NCBI GenBank assembly: GCA_902776305.1
Contig: CACYPS010000023.1
Coordinates: 1-41,842, forward strand
Length of the DNA: 41,842 nt
Direction: 5' to 3'
Source: an uncultured Lachnospiraceae bacterium
Lineage (GTDB): Bacteria > Bacillota > Clostridia > Lachnospirales > Lachnospiraceae
Within the stretch, counting starts at the first letter, position 1. Each line of letters starts with the position of its first letter. This document shows positions 12,572 through 24,453 of this stretch, piece by piece. The translations under genes were made by a program, and so were the position numbers. A model generated the notes under the pieces. That model was given only the letters and a program-made list of their open reading frames with translations, was not told the origin of the DNA and made no database searches.

Positions 12572-14617
12572 TCATTCTATCCATGTAACCGCAATAACCG
12601 TCTTTTCTGTGCTTTCAGGAAGCTTCACCGTGTGAAGATTGCCTTCGCTCACCGTCTCATGCGTCACGTCAACCCCTCCGGCAGTCACACGCGCGATCTT
12701 CCGCTCCGAAAGGAAAGTCACATTTCCGGTACCTTTCAGAAGCACAGTGTCCGTGTCGCCCTCCGAAAAGAACGCCTGAACCGCCATGAAACCGGCATAC
12801 TTGTCGGTGAGGCCCGCGCAGCTGCTGTTCTTTCCCTTCGGCAGGAACACGTACCATCTGTAATCATCCGGGCCAAGACTCCCGGTCAGAGCTTCATTTC
12901 CTGAAAGCACCAAAGCCTTCCGTCCCGTAAAGTCGTAAACGAAATACGTCTCATCTGTATCAAGCTCCGGTATCTCCGAAGGTGCGACCGTATAGGCCTG
13001 TTTTTCCCCGGTAAGGTTGTACACTGCAATGCCGCCGGCCTTCCCGCTCCCATAGCGCCCGTAATTGGTGAGCTTAAGAGCTCCCTCTTTCATTGGATCC
13101 GTGAAAATGCACTCCTCCGCAGGCTTAGCCGACCGCGCCATCATGAGAACTTCGCCGTCCGCGTAAGCGAGTGGCTTTAAGACCTCCGCCTCGGTCACCC
13201 CGATCCGGTCGCTCACGTAGACCGGGCCGCCGCTCACGGCCCGAAGCAGCGCGTGCTTTTTCGCATGCCTGTGCCTGGTCCAGAACATATCCCAGTCACA
13301 GCAGTAGACCTCGTTGTGGTATACCGCGTTGTAAGCGTTCTGTAAAAGATGTTCCGCGAAGCTCTCCTCCTTCGCCGGCAGGAAATCATCACTGTTTCTC
13401 GAGACCGCTGAGGAGGGACGCGCGAGAATATTTTCCATCGCCATGCCCATGCAGTTGATCACTGCGCCGCCCATGAGGCTTGTGCCGCTCTCGAGAGAAA
13501 AACCTATCTTCCCGGCCGCATCCGCGATCGGAAAGCTGTTTCTATAGTAGAAGGGGACTGCGCTCTGCCCGTCCACCTTGACAAAATCGATTCCTTCGCG
13601 TTTCAGGATCTCGTACCATTCTTTGTAAAATAAAGCCCCCATGACCGGATCCGGCACAAGCCGTCCCGCCGGATTCATGAAAAGACTTCCGCCTGCCTGC
13701 TTCTCCGCAGGGCTTCCCGGGGCCGTTCCGTCCCAGTAGCCGCCGAGCGCATGCCAGACGCCGAACCAGTCGACGGAGGTCTCCTTTCGGATATCGTCCG
13801 TCATGGTCTTAAAACCGTCCGGGAATTTGATATGGTCCGGCTTCATGTCAGCCAGCATCTTCTCCTCAGCCCCGAACCAGCCGTCGTCGATGAGGATCCA
13901 GCGCACCGGAACCTCCTTTTCCTTGAGTTCCGCTGCCTTTACACGGATTTTCTCCTCCGTGACGTCCGTGTAAAATGCATCCCAGCTGCACCAGCCGAGA
14001 TACCTAAACATCTCCGGCAGGTACCTGCTTTCACGCAGCTTAAGCCCTGTCTTCCCGGCGAGATGGGCAAACACCTTATGCACGGCTTCCGCCGCCGTTT
14101 TTCCGCAGCCCGCGTAAAAGAGGGTTTCGTGTACATCCGCAATGCCGCCGAGGCCTGCGGTCATCTTAAAAACCAGCTTACCCGGCTCTCCGCCGGCGAG
14201 GCAGGCTTTGAAGTTCTTTCCCACCATCGGGAGTAAACAGATCACACGGTCTTTCATTTTAAAGAGAGCGATCTGAGTCTTCTCCGGGATGTCCGCGGTA
14301 TTGTCTATGAAGGCCGGCCGCGTCCACCAGGGGTTAAACATATAGAAGGCCGTGATCTTCCCGGGTATTTCCGCAAGAGGGACGGACACGGCAATCGGGT
14401 CATCCGTCTCAAGGAACGGCACATCCGTGAATGTCTCACGTCTGACGGAAATATCCACAGCCGCCTTAAGGATGCCGTCCTCCTCAGACGTTTTTATTTC
14501 AAACGTAACATCGTCCGAAGCAAGCGGGCCGCCGTTGACCGGGACAAGGGCCTTTGTGCGTGTTTTTTTCTGCCGAATAGCTTCGATATTCCAGGAGGTG
14601 AGTGCAATCATTTTCAT
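12572..14617 (-). CDS. Sip1-related alpha-galactosidase (GH36-like)
   Basis: 681 residues covering the whole family length. N-terminal beta-sandwich (1-200), then a TIM barrel: YLGWCSWDAFYTDV (207-220), RWILIDDGWFG, FVKVDGQS with nucleophile Asp349, and SRNSDDF with the acid/base Asp at 410-411. The C-terminal beta domain starts near 560. Such enzymes hydrolyse alpha-galactosides such as raffinose-type sugars or melibiose. No signal peptide, so it is cytoplasmic and acts on imported sugar. It overlaps by 4 bases the DUF624 gene upstream, a family found in sugar ABC operons, but no transporter remains here. Confidence 0.88.
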   Translation of the reverse strand: MKMIALTSWNIEAIRQKKTRTKALVPVNGGPLASDDVTFEIKTSEEDGILKAAVDISVRRETFTDVPFLETDDPIAVSVPLAEIPGKITAFYMFNPWWTRPAFIDNTADIPEKTQIALFKMKDRVICLLPMVGKNFKACLAGGEPGKLVFKMTAGLGGIADVHETLFYAGCGKTAAEAVHKVFAHLAGKTGLKLRESRYLPEMFRYLGWCSWDAFYTDVTEEKIRVKAAELKEKEVPVRWILIDDGWFGAEEKMLADMKPDHIKFPDGFKTMTDDIRKETSVDWFGVWHALGGYWDGTAPGSPAEKQAGGSLFMNPAGRLVPDPVMGALFYKEWYEILKREGIDFVKVDGQSAVPFYYRNSFPIADAAGKIGFSLESGTSLMGGAVINCMGMAMENILARPSSAVSRNSDDFLPAKEESFAEHLLQNAYNAVYHNEVYCCDWDMFWTRHRHAKKHALLRAVSGGPVYVSDRIGVTEAEVLKPLAYADGEVLMMARSAKPAEECIFTDPMKEGALKLTNYGRYGSGKAGGIAVYNLTGEKQAYTVAPSEIPELDTDETYFVYDFTGRKALVLSGNEALTGSLGPDDYRWYVFLPKGKNSSCAGLTDKYAGFMAVQAFFSEGDTDTVLLKGTGNVTFLSERKIARVTAGGVDVTHETVSEGNLHTVKLPESTEKTVIAVTWIE

Positions 14618-15125
14618 ATCCTTTCCGTCCTTTTATGGAGACTTAAGACCCGGTCGATCGGTTTCATAAGAAGCTTTGTGACGGTCATACCGAGAATGGC
14701 ACAGCCGAAGAAGCAGAAAATGAACGCATACAAAGGCTCGTTTACTGTATCAAGTCTGATCAGTATGAGCGGTATCACGTAGACGGTCATCGAGCCGGCC
14801 GTCCCCAGCGGGGACAATAATATAGTTTCTAATGCCATTTTGATTATATCCTTTATGCCCCCTCTGCACAGGCAAGCACAGGAAAAACCGACATAAAGAC
14901 TGCAAAAACCGTGAGCATGACTGCCGCGACGATTGAAGAAAGATACTTCATGGGGCCTGCCCAGGACGCACAGACCTGAAGGTTCACGGAACCCATGAGC
15001 ATGACGCCCACGAAGAAGAGCCAGATAATCATGCTGCGGAAGAAATTTCGGCGGAGTCCCTTTATATAGACCTTTACCGGGTTGATAGCGCCCCCGCTCA
15101 TGTTTACCCTGTCGTTCTCTTCCAT
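14614..15125 (-). pseudogene. DUF624 (YesL-like) membrane protein, truncated and frameshifted
   Basis: Two frames together give one membrane protein. 15125-14853 encodes MEENDRVNMSGGAINPVKVY, KGLRRNFFRSMIIWLFFVGV and a second hydrophobic segment, ending VLACAEGA. 14838-14614 continues with MALETILLSPLGTAGSMTVY and two more membrane segments. The junction is a run of five G (about 14859-14863 on the minus strand); a sixth G would join the frames. YesL proteins are about 200 residues and the usual first membrane helix is missing, so the 5' end is also lost. These proteins accompany carbohydrate ABC transporters. Confidence 0.6.
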
Positions 15126-15420
15126 ATGTCAGGCGAATGAAAACCTGACAGACATCCATAAACATTCCACGCGGAAGCGTGAAGACAGAAATAAATCAGA
15201 GATTCAGAAAGGATATAAAGATCATGAATACAATTATCGAAAAGGAACTTATCTATAAATCAAGCAAAACCCGATCAGATACCTGGTCGGGTTTTGTTTG
15301 TCATAAAATAGGCAAATGTGGAAAAACACGATTTTTTCACCCTGATTTTGTGACAACATCATTGATATTCCCCCTGAAAATGTGCATAATATAAGTAGCT
15401 CGTATTGGGAGAAAAATATA
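15126..15420. other. Intergenic region with a bidirectional hairpin
   Basis: AAAACCCGA/TCGGGTTTT (15266-15294), followed by GTTTG on the plus strand and preceded by an A-rich tract, can terminate in both directions. A short frame from ATG 15224 has an AGAAAGGA site but runs through the hairpin and is not convincing. Confidence 0.45.
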
Positions 15421-16800
15421 ATGTATTTGAAAAGAAAAGTAGACGCATTTCTTTCCGAGTGGAAAGAAGTTCCGGACAGAAAACCTCTGATCATCAAAGG
15501 GAGTCGACAGGTTGGCAAAACAGAATCCGTCCTGCATTTCGCAGCGGAACACTATGAAAGCATCATTGAGATAAATTTCGTCAGAGACGAAAAATATAAG
15601 GGAATCATATCAGATGGATATGAAGTCTCAACCATTATCAAAAATATTTCTCTGATTGATCCGTCGAAGCGTTTTATTCCCGGGAAAACTCTGATTTTCT
15701 TTGATGAGATTACTGCGTTTCCGGAAATAGCCACATCACTCAAGTTTTTCGCCATTGACAGACAGTTCGATGTGATCTGCAGCGGCTCCATGCTTGGTGT
15801 AAATTACAGAAAAATCGAAAGCAACAGTGTCGGGTACAAAAAGGACTACGATATGTACTCGATGGACTTTGAGGAGTTCCTGTGGGCCAAAGGGTATGGG
15901 GAGGATACCGTCACAGATATACTATCACATATGCAGAATCTTAAACCCTTCAGCGAGTTGGAAATGAGTGTGTATCATTCACTATTCCTTGATTTCAGCA
16001 TTCTGGGAGGGATGCCGGAAGTTGTTAAGGAATATATTCAAAAAAATACATTTGAGGGCTCGCTCGATATCCAGAAACAATTGATTTCCGACTACAGAGA
16101 AGACATCCGAAAATATGCGGAAGGGATTGACCAGACGAGAATCATCAACGTCTTCAACAGAATTGCCCCCCAGCTTGCTCGAGAAAATAAGAAGTTTCAG
16201 ATTTCAAAGGTCGCGCCGGGGGCGAGATTCCGTGATTATCGGGGCTGTGCAGAATGGCTTGCTGATGCGGGGATAGTCAACATCTGTTATTGTATGGACT
16301 TCCCGGAACTTCCACTCGGAGGCAATTATAATCCGGATGTTTTTAAACTGTATTTTGCTGACACAGGGCTTTTGGTCTCCATGCTCGATGACGAATCACA
16401 GGAGGATCTTCGTGCCAATAAAAACTTGGGCGTATATAAAGGCGCACTATATGAAAATATGATCGGCGAGGCGCTGGTTAAACAAGGCTATAAATTGTAT
16501 TACTACCGACGGGATAATTCCACTCTTGAAGAAGATTTCTTTATTCGTTCCGCATCTTCTCTTATTCCATTGGAAGTAAAAGCCAGAAGCGGTAAGAGTA
16601 AATCGCTGAGTACACTGATCAGGTCTGACCGATATCCGGACATCTTCTATGGTTTTAAGTTGTCATATAACAACATCGGACACGATGCCGGCATTTATAC
16701 TTTTCCTTATTTCTGCACATTTTTGATGAAAAGATTCATGAAGGGATTTCATGCAGAAGAAGATTTGCTTTGTCCGCGTAATACAGGTTCTGGTCTATGA
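15421..16800 (+). CDS. AAA ATPase with DUF4143 C-terminal domain
   Basis: ATG at 15421 with GGGAGAAA upstream gives 459 residues. Walker A IIKGSRQVGKTES (24-36), Walker B TLIFFDEIT, and a sensor-like SGSML form the ATPase half. The C-terminal half is DUF4143, with a PD-(D/E)XK-like core (EEDFFIRS, then LIPLEVKARSG). Proteins of this architecture are abundant in gut Clostridia and often sit on genomic islands; function is unknown, possibly nucleic-acid or defence related. Lone plus-strand gene in the outer island. Confidence 0.85.
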   Translation: MYLKRKVDAFLSEWKEVPDRKPLIIKGSRQVGKTESVLHFAAEHYESIIEINFVRDEKYKGIISDGYEVSTIIKNISLIDPSKRFIPGKTLIFFDEITAFPEIATSLKFFAIDRQFDVICSGSMLGVNYRKIESNSVGYKKDYDMYSMDFEEFLWAKGYGEDTVTDILSHMQNLKPFSELEMSVYHSLFLDFSILGGMPEVVKEYIQKNTFEGSLDIQKQLISDYREDIRKYAEGIDQTRIINVFNRIAPQLARENKKFQISKVAPGARFRDYRGCAEWLADAGIVNICYCMDFPELPLGGNYNPDVFKLYFADTGLLVSMLDDESQEDLRANKNLGVYKGALYENMIGEALVKQGYKLYYYRRDNSTLEEDFFIRSASSLIPLEVKARSGKSKSLSTLIRSDRYPDIFYGFKLSYNNIGHDAGIYTFPYFCTFLMKRFMKGFHAEEDLLCPRNTGSGL

Positions 16801-16814
16801 ATTAGCAAAAGGAA

Positions 16815-16943
16815 ATGCGCAGGTTAGAAGGCATGGCGGATATCAGAAAGCGGGCCGCTGAAGACGCCCTGCGGGCTGCTGCGAGAGTTCAGCACCAGGA
16901 AATGGAAATCAAGGAAGCTCAGCGCGCCGCAATAGGAATGTAA
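16815..16943 (+). pseudogene. Short coiled-coil frame, probable gene remnant
   Basis: 42 residues, MRRLEGMADIRKRAAEDALR then AAARVQHQEMEIKEAQRAAI, strongly helical and charged. An AAAAGG site lies just before the ATG. It looks like the C-terminal coiled coil of a longer protein. Starts 15 bases after the ATPase stop. Confidence 0.3.
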
Positions 16944-16987
16944 TAAAAGTTCGCGGCACATGTCTGAAGCTCTTACATAAAGCAGAA

Positions 16988-17038
16988 TCAAGGCTCCCCC
17001 ACTGATATGAACGTCAGTTTTGGGGACGCCTTTTTTGT
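16988..17038 (+). terminator. Rho-independent terminator
   Basis: GGCTCCCCCACTGA pairs with TCAGTTTTGGGGACGCC, followed by TTTTTTG. It ends the ATPase transcript. Confidence 0.7.
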
Positions 17039-17419
17039 TTGATTGATTTTCATTTTTTTAACTTAGGGAGAATCAGGTCTTTGACAGGGATTCTTTGATT
17101 CATCAGCTCTCCTCCGTCAATTGACCTGAAATCTGAGAAAAATGCTATCCTTAACAGGTCTGTCCTTTATTACATTATATGCCGGCACTATCATTTTAAA
17201 CAGCATATATTCTGAATGTCTTCTTTGGGTGATATATTTCTAAGTTCTATGCACCATTTTTGCGGCATCCTTTTCCGGTTCGACTTCAAAGGGCGGAGTC
17301 AGAGTCCAATGCTCATTTTACGAAAAGCGCATAACTATGCGGTTTTTCGAGGTTCCTTCCCTGCCGTACAGCCAATTCATTATCCATTGTGAATCATCCT
17401 TTCGAGAATTTAACAGACA
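17039..17419. other. Decayed sequence, no intact gene
   Basis: Only fragments are visible. On the minus strand near 17300 a short peptide-like stretch reads HWTLTPPFEVEPEKDAAKMV between stops. A 24-codon minus-strand frame from 17389 has a GAAAGGATG site. I cannot identify the parents. Confidence 0.3.
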
Positions 17420-17640
17420 CTGTCTGTTAAAATTTCGTCTGACTTCAGGAAGATCTTCTGTCAGTTCAGAAACATCCGTGATATCACATTAGAACGCATC
17501 ACAGATCTTTGCCAGCTTTCCATGCTGATACCTTTATTCTTTCCCATGTTTGCAATCATATTTGTAGTCAGACCAGCGGCTACTCTCAAATCTTCCTTCT
17601 CATATTCTTATCCAAAAGTGTGTCAGAGAGGCAAAAAACC
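17420..17640 (-). pseudogene. XRE-type regulator remnant with frameshift and stop
   Basis: Minus-strand pieces read LRVAAGLTTNMIANMGKNKG and ISMES, then after one missing base LAKICDAF, a stop, and CDITDVSELTEDLPEVRRNF. Together these match the short helix-turn-helix regulators of Clostridia in which MGKN is followed by a SMExLAKIC helix. One frameshift and one nonsense codon make it non-functional. Confidence 0.6.
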
Positions 17641-17865
17641 GGTAAGCTTCGTGTTGCCTCCATCTTTGTTAAAACCTTCTCTCAACACAAAAAGTTTAGC
17701 ACAAATCTTGTGTTTTGGCATGCTATTCTTGCATGGCTGCTTAAGGAGTGCTTTTTGATTCTGTTTAAGGTTACAATTTGGTTCTAATTTATTTAGAACG
17801 AAAACAAAATACCCCGTAAAAAGCAGGAAATGCCGGCTGATTCGTCGTTTTTTGGATTAGTATCA

Positions 17866-18014
17866 TTCAGGAATTGTCGGGAATTGTTTGCTGAAACAAG
17901 AAAATAACCAGAATTGTCCAGGAAATGAGAAACAAAAAAGGCCTAAATCTTACGATTTAGACCTTTAGCTGGGCTACAAGGATTCGAACCTTGAAACGAC
18001 GGAATCAGAGTTCG

Positions 18015-18015
<1 letters not shown>
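17866..18015 (-). repeat. Extended direct repeat of the tRNA-Gln 3' region (attachment copy 2)
   Basis: Bases 17967-18011 match the 45-base tRNA-Gln core with two mismatches. Similarity continues through the downstream terminator (GGTCTAAATC/GATTTAGGCC, 17935-17962) to about 17866, matching 27646-27742. Same orientation as the tRNA at 27745. It separates the outer and inner islands, and the stop codon of the phospho-beta-glucosidase lies 4 bases beyond the core. Confidence 0.8.
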
Positions 18016-21300
<3,285 letters not shown>

Positions 21301-21407
21301 CTGTATTGATCCTCCGATACACTGCTGTTTGCTGTTTACACCCGTATTGTAAAAAACTCTGTTCGTCGATGAGCGAAATTTTCAAATTCTGAAAAAAAGG
21401 TTGTTCG

Positions 21408-21436
21408 TTGTTCAAAACAGCGGTATTTGATATACT
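21408..21436 (+). promoter_or_regulatory. Promoter of the RpiR regulator gene
   Basis: TTGTTC and TATACT are separated by 17 bases, 75 bases upstream of the regulator ATG. GAAATTTTC (21375-21383) between the divergent genes is a small palindrome that could be an operator. Confidence 0.6.
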
Positions 21437-21511
21437 GAGTTTATATCTCAGTGCGAGATGTTCCCCACTTCCTCAGGGGGTGAGACTTGAACTCAGTCGG
21501 AGGTCTACGTT

Positions 21512-22267
21512 ATGTATCTACTCGATAAATTGAGCAGTATTCTGAACAGCGATGACAGAAGCAGCACGCTGTATTCATTTGCCTATTATGTATACACACA
21601 TTTATTTGAAGTGTCGGATATGACAATCAATGAATTATCCGGAAATTGTATGCTTTCCAACGCGTCCGTGTCGCGAATGATCACAAAAATCGGATTTGCA
21701 AATTATAAAGAATTCCGAGAAATGTGTGAGGAAATCACCAGACAATACAAACTGGAAAATCCCGACCGGAATCATTTTATGATCACTCCCAACAACATTG
21801 CGGATGTGATGACCAATATTCTGGGTCCGGCTCTGGCGGCGATTCGCGAAAATGATTTGGACTGTTTTCTCTCTTATCTGGCCCCGGGACATACTGTGGC
21901 AGTCACAGGAATGGTCAACATGCGCACCGTGGCTGTACAGATTCAACAGAATCTTCACACCCGTTCCGGGTATCATGTGATCGTTCCGAGTGATCTGTCT
22001 GTTCTTCGGGATCTTTCAGAAGACGACCGGGTGATTATTTTGTCCGTGAGAGGCAATTACATCATCCTGTCTGAAATTATGGAAACACTTATGGATTGTA
22101 AAGCAGGTAAGCTTCTTGTGACAACGACGCATAACCCCCGCAAGCAGGATTATCCGTTTGACCACGTGGTTCGTCTGGCTTCACCGGTGCCTCAATATTT
22201 GATCAATAATTATCTTGTGGAAATGTTTGTCACTATGGCCTTGTGCCGGGCCGGGCTTTATGACTGA
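21512..22267 (+). CDS. RpiR/MurR-family transcriptional regulator with SIS domain
   Basis: 251 residues. N-terminal RpiR helix-turn-helix (MTINELSGNCMLSNASVSRM, then ITKIGFANYKEFREM). The C-terminal SIS domain (about 105-245) has HTVAVTGMVNMRTVAVQIQQ and DRVIILSVRGNYIILSEIM, which normally binds a sugar phosphate. It is divergent from bglP and probably controls it in response to a phosphorylated beta-glucoside; that link is inferred from position. Confidence 0.88.
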   Translation: MYLLDKLSSILNSDDRSSTLYSFAYYVYTHLFEVSDMTINELSGNCMLSNASVSRMITKIGFANYKEFREMCEEITRQYKLENPDRNHFMITPNNIADVMTNILGPALAAIRENDLDCFLSYLAPGHTVAVTGMVNMRTVAVQIQQNLHTRSGYHVIVPSDLSVLRDLSEDDRVIILSVRGNYIILSEIMETLMDCKAGKLLVTTTHNPRKQDYPFDHVVRLASPVPQYLINNYLVEMFVTMALCRAGLYD

Positions 22268-22307
22268 TTGAGAATCCGATTATTACTTACATGAGAACCC
22301 TTACACT

Positions 22308-22350
22308 CAAAAACCGCCTCCAGCACATTGTTGAGAGACGGTCTGTTTTT
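22308..22350 (+). terminator. Terminator of the RpiR gene
   Basis: Imperfect hairpin from ACCGCCTC to GAGAGACGGT, followed by CTGTTTTTG. Confidence 0.5.
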
Positions 22351-22389
22351 GAAAAATACAGTATCTGATTTATTTTTAATAATTGTGAA

Positions 22390-22639
22390 TTACATCATGT
22401 CTATTCTAAATGTTCCAATATCCAGCTTTAGTTTTCCGCTATGATAGTCCCGATGGCATTGATCGCAAAGAGTCACAATGTTTTTCGTAATTCCTGGACC
22501 ACCTTCACTTACATAAATTACATGATGCCCCTGTGCGTTTTCACAATACTTGCCACAAATCATGCAGATGTTACCATCTCTCTCTTTTGCTTCTTTCTGA
22601 GCTTTTATGTGGCTTGTTCAGTAATCCCGCCCTGCATAT
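22390..22639 (-). pseudogene. HNH endonuclease remnant
   Basis: A 73-residue frame contains GNICMICGKYC, GHHVIY, GGPGITKNIVTLCDQCHRDY and HSGKLKLDIG: the CxxC, HH and N-x-x-x-L-C-x-x-C-H parts of an HNH nuclease. It opens directly after an in-frame TGA (22620-22618), and the codons before it still look coding (YAGRDY). No start codon is available. It continues from the stop of the ATPase gene upstream, so it is a truncated or nonsense-interrupted gene. Confidence 0.65.
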
Positions 22640-24046
22640 TTACTGCTCAATATCATACAGATCTTCCAGTGTCAGCAGCTTCACCTTCTCCGAATCAGCA
22701 GTTTCTTTTACCCATTCTGTATAGCCGCTTAAAGAGAAAAAAACATATTGAACCTCGTCATACTTTTTGTCAATCAGGCCTTTTCGATCAATCAGAGCCT
22801 CATAAACTGCTTTGTCTATGGGTTCATTTTTGAATTTGCATTCTCCAAGCACAGCCTGATTGTTTATATTGTCTATCCCTACAACATCTATGTCTGTTGG
22901 CTTTCGGTCATGCCCCTGCCCCCACCATTTTCCTGTGTTTGTTACAAGACAGTTTAACTCACCATCGAGCCCTTTTAGCAGTATATAATGTCTGCACATG
23001 TACTCAAAGATTTCCCCCATGTATTCGTGCAGCTTTCCTTTTACATTTTTATTGTAATATATCTCCCCCCTGCCCATCTCTATTGCCGCTTTTGCCATTG
23101 GGACAAAACGATACCAGAAGCGATACATTCCGTCAGTGATCTCATAGCTTACTTTCTTTTTGTTTTTTTCATCTGTCATGGCATGAATTTTTGATATTAC
23201 ACCTACAGTCATCAAGTTTTTTAAGACATAGGAAAGCGTTGCCGTTGATTCATGCGTTTTATCTGATATTTCATTGACCTTGTTTGCTCCGTTTGAACAC
23301 GCTTCGATAACGGAGTTATAGGTATTCACCGTTCGAAATTCCTGCATCAGAAGATTATGGGGCTCTTCATAAAGATAACCGGATGTCGTAAAATAGTTTT
23401 CTATCAGGTTCCTATCGAGTGTCAGTGTATCATCGAACAGAGTCAGGTATTTAGCCACACCACCCGTAACACCATATACGATTGCTTTTTCTTCCACGGA
23501 GTAGTGCGGGACAAACTTGCCGGAATCCAGGTAATCAAATGGCTTTAAGAAAATCTGATTTGTTCTTCTGCCAAAAATCGGACTTTTTTCACTCAGGACT
23601 TCCTTTTCCATGAAGCTGATCGCAGACCCACTTATTATCAAATAGACATTTCCAGTTGCCAGAATCGTGTCAATCGCAATCTGAAACCTTGACAAAAAAG
23701 ATGCATCCGTTTCTGCAATATACGGTATTTCGTCTATCGCCATAATCAATCTTTCATTCCGACAGTAATTGCCCACAAATTTGAAGAAATTCTCTAAATC
23801 GTTAAATTCTACTCCCGAAAGTTCCGGTACCACATCTTCAACAAATTGCCTTCCCCACTTCTTAACATTATCTTCAAGACTTGTTTTTGAAGCGACATAA
23901 TATGACGCCCGCTTGTCTTTTATAAATTCCGTGATCAACGTGGATTTGCCTATTCGCCTGCGTCCATAGATGACAGTCATTTGGAAGCCCGGCTTATTAT
24001 ATGTATCCTGTAAAATTGCGAGTTCCTTTTCTCTGGCGATAAACAC
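22640..24046 (-). CDS. AAA ATPase with DUF234-type C-terminal domain
   Basis: I choose GTG at 24046 because GAGAGG lies 8 bases upstream; a GTG at 24055 is too close to that site. 468 residues. Walker A IYGRRRIGKST, Walker B LIMAIDEIPY, sensor IISGSAISFM. The middle has a winged helix (NKVNEISDKTHESTATLSYV). The C-terminus is a PD-(D/E)XK-like domain with DIDVVG and VLGECKFKNEP. Archaeal and clostridial ATPases of this type have no settled function; the Asp and Glu-x-Lys residues suggest nuclease ability. Confidence 0.85.
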   Translation of the reverse strand: MFIAREKELAILQDTYNKPGFQMTVIYGRRRIGKSTLITEFIKDKRASYYVASKTSLEDNVKKWGRQFVEDVVPELSGVEFNDLENFFKFVGNYCRNERLIMAIDEIPYIAETDASFLSRFQIAIDTILATGNVYLIISGSAISFMEKEVLSEKSPIFGRRTNQIFLKPFDYLDSGKFVPHYSVEEKAIVYGVTGGVAKYLTLFDDTLTLDRNLIENYFTTSGYLYEEPHNLLMQEFRTVNTYNSVIEACSNGANKVNEISDKTHESTATLSYVLKNLMTVGVISKIHAMTDEKNKKKVSYEITDGMYRFWYRFVPMAKAAIEMGRGEIYYNKNVKGKLHEYMGEIFEYMCRHYILLKGLDGELNCLVTNTGKWWGQGHDRKPTDIDVVGIDNINNQAVLGECKFKNEPIDKAVYEALIDRKGLIDKKYDEVQYVFFSLSGYTEWVKETADSEKVKLLTLEDLYDIEQ

Positions 24047-24200
24047 GGTCTGCACCTCTCTTTTTAGTTAATTTAAATTTACTAAAATGTATTTTAGCAT
24101 ACTGCCTTATATAGTCAATCTCTCCTCTGATTTTTGACTGAAAAAATGGGCGAACCATGTATAAGCCTACTACAGCTATGAAGTCCGATAATGTCAGCAT
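23997..24200 (-). CDS. Possible small hydrophobic peptide, holin-like toxin type
   Basis: A very strong site (AAAGGAGGGCTTGTC) precedes an ATG at 24200. The product starts MLTLSDFIAVVGLYMVRPFF, with spacing similar to the short membrane peptides annotated as holin-like toxins in Firmicutes, then becomes charged and overlaps the ATPase start. The tail may be a frameshift product. Low certainty. Confidence 0.3.
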   Translation of the reverse strand: MLTLSDFIAVVGLYMVRPFFQSKIRGEIDYIRQYAKIHFSKFKLTKKRGADRVYRQRKGTRNFTGYI

Positions 24201-24383
24201 GACAAGCCCTCCTTTCGAAGAGATTCCCTTTTCAGGGTTTCTATGTAAACAGAGTTCACAGTACTCCGAATATCGGGCAACCGCCTACCGTGTAATGAAA
24301 GTAAATGGCTATGAATAATGAGATAATATTAGAGACGCAGTCTAATAGAAAAAGCCGATTTCATATTCCGTTGGAACAGACTG

Positions 24384-24412
24384 TTGGAAACGGCATCCGA
24401 AAAGTGTAAAAT
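24384..24412 (+). promoter_or_regulatory. Promoter of the ATPase-nuclease gene
   Basis: TTGGAA, 17 bases, TAAAAT. The ATG is 41 bases downstream with GGACGGAGGATAACC between them. Confidence 0.65.
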
Positions 24413-24453
24413 GAAAGACAGAAGCCAATCCTTGGACGGAGGATAACCTTATT

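Noticed and set aside
17281-17310. Fourth tRNA-Gln attachment copy
   Set aside because: Only 14 bases match the anticodon arm (GGACTCTGACTCCG) and the T-arm and acceptor are absent; it is more likely chance or very old debris.
17281-17400. Integrase C-terminal remnant near attachment copy 2
   Set aside because: Peptide fragments on the minus strand show no tyrosine- or serine-recombinase catalytic motif.
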